Below are positions 6,842 to 10,429 of a DNA stretch of 10,429 nucleotides, in pieces (within the stretch, counting starts at the first letter, position 1; each line of letters starts with the position of its first letter). Made by a program: the position numbers and the translations under genes. Source of the stretch: Candidatus Methanofastidiosia archaeon (GTDB taxonomy: Archaea; Methanobacteriota_B; Thermococci; Methanofastidiosales; Methanofastidiosaceae); NCBI GenBank assembly GCA_003558335.1, contig PWMA01000087.1:1-10429 (forward strand), read 5' to 3'. The notes under the pieces were generated by a model. That model searched no databases, was not told the DNA's origin, and worked only from the letters and a program-made list of their open reading frames with translations.

Positions 6842-7294
6842 ATGAATGATATAAAGGTCATTGTCTTCGGAAAAGAAAATGCTGGCAAGAGTACCTTAAT
6901 TAGGGCAATAGGCCGTGATGTAATAAATATTGACAAAAACAATACTACAGTATCTATGGATTATGGAAAGATAAATATCGGTGAAAAAAAGATTCATTTT
7001 TATGGAACACCTGGCCAAGAAAGATTCGATTTTATGAGAGACATTTTATCAAAAGGTGCGAACATGGGCATAATAGTTTTAGACACGACAATGAATCTCT
7101 CTCAGGTTGATACAGATCTTTTAAATGAACTAAAACAGAAGAATATTCCATTTTTAATATTTTTGAATAAAAGTGATATTTCAGATGCAGAACCCATAAG
7201 AAAAAAACTAAATGGATTTCCAACAATAATTGGATCCGCAAAAATGGGAAAAGGTGTAAATGAACTAATTCATACGATTGTTAATCTATCTTAG
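6842..7294 (+). CDS. Small Ras-like GTPase (COG2229-type)
   Basis: A minimal 150-residue G domain. The P-loop is GKENAGKST (10-18), a switch-I threonine lies in NNTTVSMDYG (33-42), the G3 motif is YGTPGQERF (54-62), the G4 motif is NKSD (109-112, guanine specificity), and the G5 motif is GSAKMGKG (131-138). The G3 Asp of Ras (DxxG) is Gly55 here, a known feature of this prokaryotic family (GTPGQERF), while the Gln59 equivalent of Ras Gln61 is kept. There are no membrane segments or lipidation motif, so it should be cytosolic. Bacterial relatives often sit beside Roadblock/LC7 proteins that act as activators; none is visible here, so the partner is unknown. ATG 6842 has a good ribosome site, AAGGT, five bases upstream. 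It appears monocistronic; ribK has its own promoter 43 bp on. Confidence 0.88.
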   Translation: MNDIKVIVFGKENAGKSTLIRAIGRDVINIDKNNTTVSMDYGKINIGEKKIHFYGTPGQERFDFMRDILSKGANMGIIVLDTTMNLSQVDTDLLNELKQKNIPFLIFLNKSDISDAEPIRKKLNGFPTIIGSAKMGKGVNELIHTIVNLS

Positions 7295-7307
7295 TACCCC
7301 AATAACC

Positions 7308-7315
7308 TTTTATAT
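7308..7315 (+). promoter_or_regulatory. TATA box of the ribK-pyrH-trm5 operon (leaderless promoter)
   Basis: TTTTATAT is centred 26.5 bp upstream of the A of ATG 7338. No ribosome site precedes that ATG, so ribK is expected to be the leaderless first gene of the operon. Confidence 0.6.
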
Positions 7316-7327
7316 TTACTTTAGTAA
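7316..7327. promoter_or_regulatory. Inverted repeat between TATA box and ribK start, candidate RbkR autoregulatory site
   Basis: TTACT-TT-AGTAA is a perfect inverted repeat abutting the TATA box and lying 10-22 bp before the start codon, where a bound protein would block initiation. The gene it precedes encodes a winged-helix/riboflavin kinase fusion, a family known in some archaea to act as a DNA-binding regulator of riboflavin genes (RbkR). Autoregulation is inferred. Confidence 0.4.
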
Positions 7328-7337
7328 TCTCTAATAT

Positions 7338-8006
7338 ATGAAAGACAGCCACCTTTTGCCTCTTTTAACTTTAGCTAAAAAAATTAAGGACAAAGGTTCT
7401 GTTTATATATCTTCGAAGGAATTCGGTACTGAACTTGGAGTTTCTCAGCAGACTGCTTCAAGGTGGTTGGTGGAATTGGAATCTTGTGGTGCAATAGAAA
7501 GAAAATTTGTGAAAGGAGGACAGACTGTTACTCTTACCCAACAAGGAAAAAGTTATCTAAAAACAATTTTTTTGGATCTATGTGGATTGTTTATTAAAAA
7601 AAATAATAAGATTATCATAGAAGGAATAATAATTTCTGGCTTAGGTGAAGGAAAGTACTATGTTTCAAGACCTTTCTATAAAAAACAGTTTGAAAATAAT
7701 CTGGGATTTACCCCTTTTCCTGGAACCCTAAACATCAAACTAACAGAAGAAACAGATATTTTGTTAAGAAATTTTCTTGATAGGTGCCCGTCATCTATAG
7801 TAGAATCGGGAACAGATGAAGGAAGGTCTTTTGGACATGTTAGATGTTACAAAGCATTGATTGAAGATAAGATAAAAGGAGCACTTATAATCCCTTTAAG
7901 AACTCACCACCCTCCAAACGTCGTTGAAATTATAGCTCCTAAAAATCTAAAAAACTTCTTAAAGAAAAAGGATGGAGATTATATCAGAATTAAAATTGAG
8001 GTTTAA
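7338..8006 (+). CDS. ribK: Winged-helix regulator fused to CTP-dependent riboflavin kinase
   Basis: This 222-residue fusion makes FMN from riboflavin using CTP, the archaeal replacement for ATP-dependent flavokinase. Residues 1-75 form a MarR/Lrp-like winged helix-turn-helix (EFGTELGVSQQTASRWLVELESCGAIER, then a VKGGQTVTLTQQG wing). The kinase domain at about 85-220 shows GLGEGKYYVS (101-110), GFTPFPGTLNI (123-133) and RTHHPPNVVEIIAP (188-201), all characteristic of archaeal RibK. In several archaea such fusions (RbkR) also repress or control riboflavin biosynthesis or transport genes; the intact HTH here suggests the same dual role. It is the first gene of an operon: pyrH follows three bases after its stop. 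The start is ATG 7338, leaderless, directly behind a TATA box and a perfect inverted repeat that may be its own operator. Confidence 0.95.
   Translation: MKDSHLLPLLTLAKKIKDKGSVYISSKEFGTELGVSQQTASRWLVELESCGAIERKFVKGGQTVTLTQQGKSYLKTIFLDLCGLFIKKNNKIIIEGIIISGLGEGKYYVSRPFYKKQFENNLGFTPFPGTLNIKLTEETDILLRNFLDRCPSSIVESGTDEGRSFGHVRCYKALIEDKIKGALIIPLRTHHPPNVVEIIAPKNLKNFLKKKDGDYIRIKIEV
7998..8002 (+). promoter_or_regulatory. Ribosome binding site of pyrH inside the end of ribK
   Basis: GAGGT lies in the last codons of ribK and seven bases before ATG 8010, so pyrH is translated from the polycistronic mRNA, probably coupled to ribK. Confidence 0.55.
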
Positions 8007-8009
8007 TCT

Positions 8010-8684
8010 ATGAGAATTGTTTTGAAAATTGGAGGGTCTCTTGTATTTAAAGATAAGATAGATGTCGATCTAATAAAGAATGTTTCCAAACAAATTGTTT
8101 CACTCTCAAAAACGCATGAATTTTTAATCGTTATAGGCGGGGGGGCAATTGCAAGAGAATATATTGGTGCTCTAAAAGACATAGGAAAAGATGATACCTT
8201 TCTCGATATTGTAGGAATTGAAGCTTCTAGATTGAATGCTTCTCTTTTCATTGGGGCGTTGGGCGAGCATGCAGCAGTTGAAGTTTCAAAAAATTTTAAT
8301 CATGCTTTGTCCGCAATCCATTTGGACAAGATTCCCGTCTTAGGTGGAACACATCCTGGACACACCACCGATGCAGTTTCCTCTATGCTTTCTGAATTTG
8401 TGGGAGCAGATTTGTTTCTTAGATTTACAAATGTAGATGGAGTTTATGATAAAGATCCTAGAAAGCACCCCGATGCAAAAAAACTTGAAAAAATTAGTCA
8501 TGGACAACTTCTTGAAATAGTCGAAGGTACAAAAGCCAAAGCAGGAGTTAATACAGTAATTGATCCGCTTGCCGCAAAAATTTTGAAAAGATCAAATATA
8601 AAGACAGTTGTCTGTGGAAAAGATGAACTCTTGAGTATTAAGGCAGTCCTAGAAGGGAAACATAAAGGAACAGAAATATCTTAA
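8010..8684 (+). CDS. pyrH: Uridylate (UMP) kinase, archaeal type
   Basis: PyrH phosphorylates UMP to UDP with ATP in pyrimidine nucleotide synthesis and belongs to the amino-acid-kinase fold, cytosolic and usually hexameric. In 224 residues it shows the N-terminal Lys-Gly-Gly phosphate motif LKIGGS (5-10), VIGGGAIAREYIG (41-53), the archaeal LD-x-x-GI-x-x-SRLNA segment (65-77), the UMP-binding GGTHPGHTTDAV loop (112-123), and NVDGVYDKDPRKHPDA (141-156) for ATP binding. The KAKAG-V-N-x-V-ID-PLAAK segment near 175-190 is also typical. Isopentenyl phosphate kinase and glutamate/acetylglutamate kinases share the fold, but the GHTTDA loop and the length favour UMP kinase. It is the second gene of the ribK-pyrH-trm5 operon. 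All its Arg codons are AGA/AGG, the native pattern here. Confidence 0.93.
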   Translation: MRIVLKIGGSLVFKDKIDVDLIKNVSKQIVSLSKTHEFLIVIGGGAIAREYIGALKDIGKDDTFLDIVGIEASRLNASLFIGALGEHAAVEVSKNFNHALSAIHLDKIPVLGGTHPGHTTDAVSSMLSEFVGADLFLRFTNVDGVYDKDPRKHPDAKKLEKISHGQLLEIVEGTKAKAGVNTVIDPLAAKILKRSNIKTVVCGKDELLSIKAVLEGKHKGTEIS

Positions 8685-8697
8685 TTTCTGGATTACC

Positions 8698-9687
8698 ATG
8701 TTAGGCGCAAAAGTTTATAGGGAAGAAGCAGAAAAACATAGAAAAATTCTTTTAGATATGGGAGTTCTAGATATTAACTTCAAAATTGCATACGATGGAG
8801 ATTATATATTGTTACCTCTTAAGGAGGAGATTAAAGGTTACAATATCGTTGATTACAATTTTTTACCTATTGAAAAAAGGAAAACTTCTTTGAGGGATGC
8901 TTTATCAAAAAAAATACCATCTTCTTATCTTTTAAAACTTAGAGCATTTGACACAATAGGAAATATAGCATTGATACAATTGGACGATGAACTAATCCCT
9001 TATAAAAATGTTATTGGCGAAGCACTTTTAGAATTAAATCCTTCCATAAAGACGGTTTTCAGAAAAGATAGCATTGAGGGAGAATATAGAGTTCCAACAA
9101 TCGAACTTATCGCCGGCGAGTGCGAGACGGAAACAGTTTATCAAGAGTTTGGGGTAAGAATTTTACTTGATATTTCAAAAGTATATTTTTCACCAAGACT
9201 TTCTCAAGAAAGAAAAAGAATAGCCTCCCTTGTTAAAAAAGATGAGATAGTTTTGGATATGTTCTGTGGGGTAGGTCCTTTTTCTCTTATGATTTCTAAA
9301 AGAGCAGAACCTAAAAGAATATACGCAATTGATATAAATGAAACAGCAGTATATTATCTTAAGAAAAATATTGTTCTAAACAGATGCGAAAATATAATTC
9401 CAATTATTGGGAATTCTAGAAATGAAATAAAAAACATTGAAAGTCCCAATAGAATAATTATGAACCTGCCTCACTCTGCATCTGACTTTCTCTCAGATGT
9501 TTTTTCAACATATCACAAATCAAAAGTTCACTTTTATTCAGTTTCTGAGGATATTAGTTTTGTTAAGAAAAAGATCATTGAAGAAGGAAAAAGACATGCT
9601 AAAAAGATAGACTTTATATTTGAAAGAACTGTAAAAAGTTATTCTCCACATTCTGAAATATACTGCATAGACTTTGACTTTTCATAG
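8698..9687 (+). CDS. trm5: tRNA (guanine37-N1)-methyltransferase Trm5
   Basis: Trm5 uses S-adenosylmethionine to make m1G37 next to the anticodon, preventing +1 frameshifting. The 329-residue protein has a small N-terminal region (KVYREEAEKHRKILLDMGVLD, 5-25), a middle domain (about 65-160), SPRLSQERKRIA (about 166-177) before the methyltransferase domain, the SAM loop LDMFCGVGPFSL (186-197), an acidic YAIDINETAVYYLKKN segment, and the catalytic NLP motif at 256-258 (MNLPHSASDF). The C-terminal VKSYSPHSEIYCIDF strand is usual. The short N-terminus suggests the Trm5b or Trm5c type rather than one with a full D1 domain added; I cannot decide which. It is the third gene of the operon, 13 bp after pyrH, with only a weak ribosome site (GGATT), suggesting translational coupling. 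Its last 49 bp overlap the convergent DUF371 gene. Confidence 0.93.
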   Translation: MLGAKVYREEAEKHRKILLDMGVLDINFKIAYDGDYILLPLKEEIKGYNIVDYNFLPIEKRKTSLRDALSKKIPSSYLLKLRAFDTIGNIALIQLDDELIPYKNVIGEALLELNPSIKTVFRKDSIEGEYRVPTIELIAGECETETVYQEFGVRILLDISKVYFSPRLSQERKRIASLVKKDEIVLDMFCGVGPFSLMISKRAEPKRIYAIDINETAVYYLKKNIVLNRCENIIPIIGNSRNEIKNIESPNRIIMNLPHSASDFLSDVFSTYHKSKVHFYSVSEDISFVKKKIIEEGKRHAKKIDFIFERTVKSYSPHSEIYCIDFDFS

Positions 9688-10061
9688 ATAGTAACTTTCA
9701 TATCTTTTTCATTTTTTAAAGCTCTAACTAATTTTCTATCAATATCAATGGAAGCTTTAGTTGAGCCAATAGCATAAGTTCTTCCTGAAACAAAAGAAGA
9801 AGTCCTAATTACTAACTCTTTTTCATCTGTCAGTTCATGATTTTTTGGCATTGTAGCTTCAAACCTCTCTTCGATATCTTCAATATTCAGCACAAAAACT
9901 AATCTTCCATTTAGTCTATTTAAATCTTTGATGTCATGATTGGAGGAAACTCCCAATATGCAGCTAGCATTGCTTGTGATATTATCGTCTTTTGTAAATT
10001 CCAGAGTGCTTTTGTGATCTGCAGTAATTTTTGGATGTCCTTTGACTTTGAAGGATATCAT
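9639..10061 (-). CDS. DUF371 family archaeal protein
   Basis: From ATG 10061 this is a 140-residue protein beginning MISFKVKGHPKITADHKSTL and continuing EFTKDDNITSNASCILGVSS, the recognisable opening of DUF371, a conserved archaeal family of unknown function. It is rich in beta strands (LNGRLVFVLNIEDIEERFEAT, ELVIRTSSFVSGRTYAIGSTKASIDI), with no membrane segment or signal peptide, so probably a small cytosolic beta-barrel-like protein. The later part (GRTYAIGSTKASIDIDRKLVRAL) is also typical. A TTG 12 bp upstream (10073) is in frame, but AAGG is only two bases from it; ATG 10061 is preferred because a TATA box lies 26 bp upstream, giving a leaderless mRNA, and the family starts here. The final 15 codons overlap trm5 antisense; the tail SKSMQYISECGE may be an extension beyond the usual family end. 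Confidence 0.85.
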   Translation of the reverse strand: MISFKVKGHPKITADHKSTLEFTKDDNITSNASCILGVSSNHDIKDLNRLNGRLVFVLNIEDIEERFEATMPKNHELTDEKELVIRTSSFVSGRTYAIGSTKASIDIDRKLVRALKNEKDMKVTIYEKSKSMQYISECGE

Positions 10062-10082
10062 ATTTTTTTCCAAAACCTTTAA

Positions 10083-10090
10083 TTTTAAAA
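10083..10090. promoter_or_regulatory. Symmetric TATA box shared by divergent DUF371 and DUF2284 genes
   Basis: TTTTAAAA is a perfect palindrome centred 25.5 bp from the A of ATG 10061 (minus) and 26.5 bp from the A of ATG 10113 (plus). Both genes lack a convincing ribosome site, so one TBP site could drive two leaderless transcripts. On the minus side GTAAAT precedes the box and matches RNWAAW for TFB; the plus side has no clear match. Confidence 0.55.
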
Positions 10091-10100
10091 GATTTACTTA

Positions 10101-10112
10101 TTAGTTTTAGTT
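10101..10112 (+). repeat. Tandem TTAGTT hexamer directly before the DUF2284 start
   Basis: TTAGTT occurs twice in tandem and ends at the base before ATG 10113. If the mRNA is leaderless this lies just upstream of the transcript start. It may be an initiator-region feature or chance. Confidence 0.3.
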
Positions 10113-10429
10113 ATGCGTGATAAACCAACAATCAATAGTTTGATGTTATTTTCTAAAAAAATAGGCCTAGATTATTGTGCCGAGTTTAGTCCAACTTTGT
10201 TAGTTCCGGAAGAGAGAATCAGAATATATTGCCACCAGAATCTATGCGATAAATATGGAAAACATTACATGTGTCCTCCATTTGTGGGCACAATAGAAGA
10301 GGCAAAGACTAAACTTAAAGATTACGATAAAGCTTTCCTTTTAAGATACTCTAAAAATATGAAAGTGCCAGAAGATATAGAAGAAATAGAAAAAAGTAAA
10401 GTTGACTTTCACAATAATATACTAAAAAT
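10113..10429 (+). CDS. DUF2284 predicted metal-binding protein, 3'-partial
   Basis: The frame opens at ATG 10113 and runs off the window after about 105 codons. It carries the cysteine signature of DUF2284: C22 in LDYCAEFSP, then LVPEERIRIYCHQNLCDKYGKHYMCPP with C40, C45 and C54, followed by VGTIEEAKTKLKDYDKAFLLRYS. Spacing C-x4-C-x8-CPP suggests an iron-sulfur cluster or other metal site. Family members are small cytosolic proteins common in anaerobic archaea and bacteria, of unknown function; a redox role is only inferred. The usual C-terminal part, which may hold more cysteines, lies beyond the window. ATG 10113 has no ribosome site but is 26 bp from a TATA box, so a leaderless transcript is likely. 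It shares that promoter with DUF371. Confidence 0.82.
   Translation, partial: MRDKPTINSLMLFSKKIGLDYCAEFSPTLLVPEERIRIYCHQNLCDKYGKHYMCPPFVGTIEEAKTKLKDYDKAFLLRYSKNMKVPEDIEEIEKSKVDFHNNILK

Noticed and set aside
6820..6849. Nine-codon reading frame in the GTPase leader (ATG 6820, TGA 6847), overlapping the GTPase start
   Set aside because: It could be a leader peptide, but it lacks its own ribosome site and its sequence is simply the GTPase ribosome-site region; nothing supports translation.
8003..8251. 82-codon open frame antisense to pyrH, and a similar one at 7032-7241 antisense to the GTPase
   Set aside because: Shadows of conserved genes on the opposite strand.
1..10429. Search for mobile elements, tRNA, rRNA, C/D-box RNAs, CRISPR arrays and defence gene clusters
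   Set aside because: No transposase or integrase, terminal repeats, tRNA-like cloverleaf, properly paired C and D boxes or known defence domains were seen. The window reads as ordinary chromosomal genes with some unusual single features rather than a new multi-gene system.

Overview
The window looks like a chromosomal segment of a low-GC archaeon, most likely a euryarchaeote. The evidence is a fused winged-helix/CTP-dependent riboflavin kinase, an archaeal-type UMP kinase, a Trm5 tRNA methyltransferase, a DUF371 protein, a TBP-fold protein, and TATA boxes about 26 bp upstream of many start codons. Arginine codons are almost all AGA/AGG. No methanogenesis gene is present, so lineage cannot be settled; a methanogen-related group such as Methanofastidiosa is only a guess.

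Layout from left to right. 1-339 (+) is the 3' end of a small membrane protein of unknown function. It converges on a 782-residue soluble PAS-PAS-GAF-PAS histidine kinase (347-2695, -) with a TTG start. Divergent from the kinase is a roughly 100-residue protein consisting of one TBP repeat (2861-3169, +). An EamA-type transporter (3262-4125, -) follows. Divergent from it is a monofunctional haem catalase (4420-5883, +) that appears to start at an AUA codon and whose codon use suggests lateral transfer. A short-chain dehydrogenase (5945-6703, -) converges on the catalase across a hairpin terminator. A small Ras-like GTPase (6842-7294, +) diverges from the dehydrogenase.

The right third carries a compact housekeeping operon, ribK-pyrH-trm5 (7338-9687, +), covering FMN synthesis, UMP phosphorylation and m1G37 tRNA methylation. 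The end of trm5 overlaps the end of a convergent DUF371 gene (9639-10061, -) by 49 bp. DUF371 diverges from a DUF2284 metal-binding protein cut by the window end (10113-10429, +). The two share one palindromic TATA box placed symmetrically between their start codons.

Two translation modes are visible. Genes whose ATG sits about 26 bp from a TATA box appear leaderless (transporter, dehydrogenase, ribK, DUF371, DUF2284). Others have short leaders with a Shine-Dalgarno sequence (kinase, TBP-like protein, catalase, GTPase), and these include the non-ATG starts. I see no mobile element, CRISPR array, tRNA or rRNA. The points most worth a second look are the single-repeat TBP protein, the AUA-start catalase, the shared symmetric promoter and the candidate autoregulatory site before ribK.
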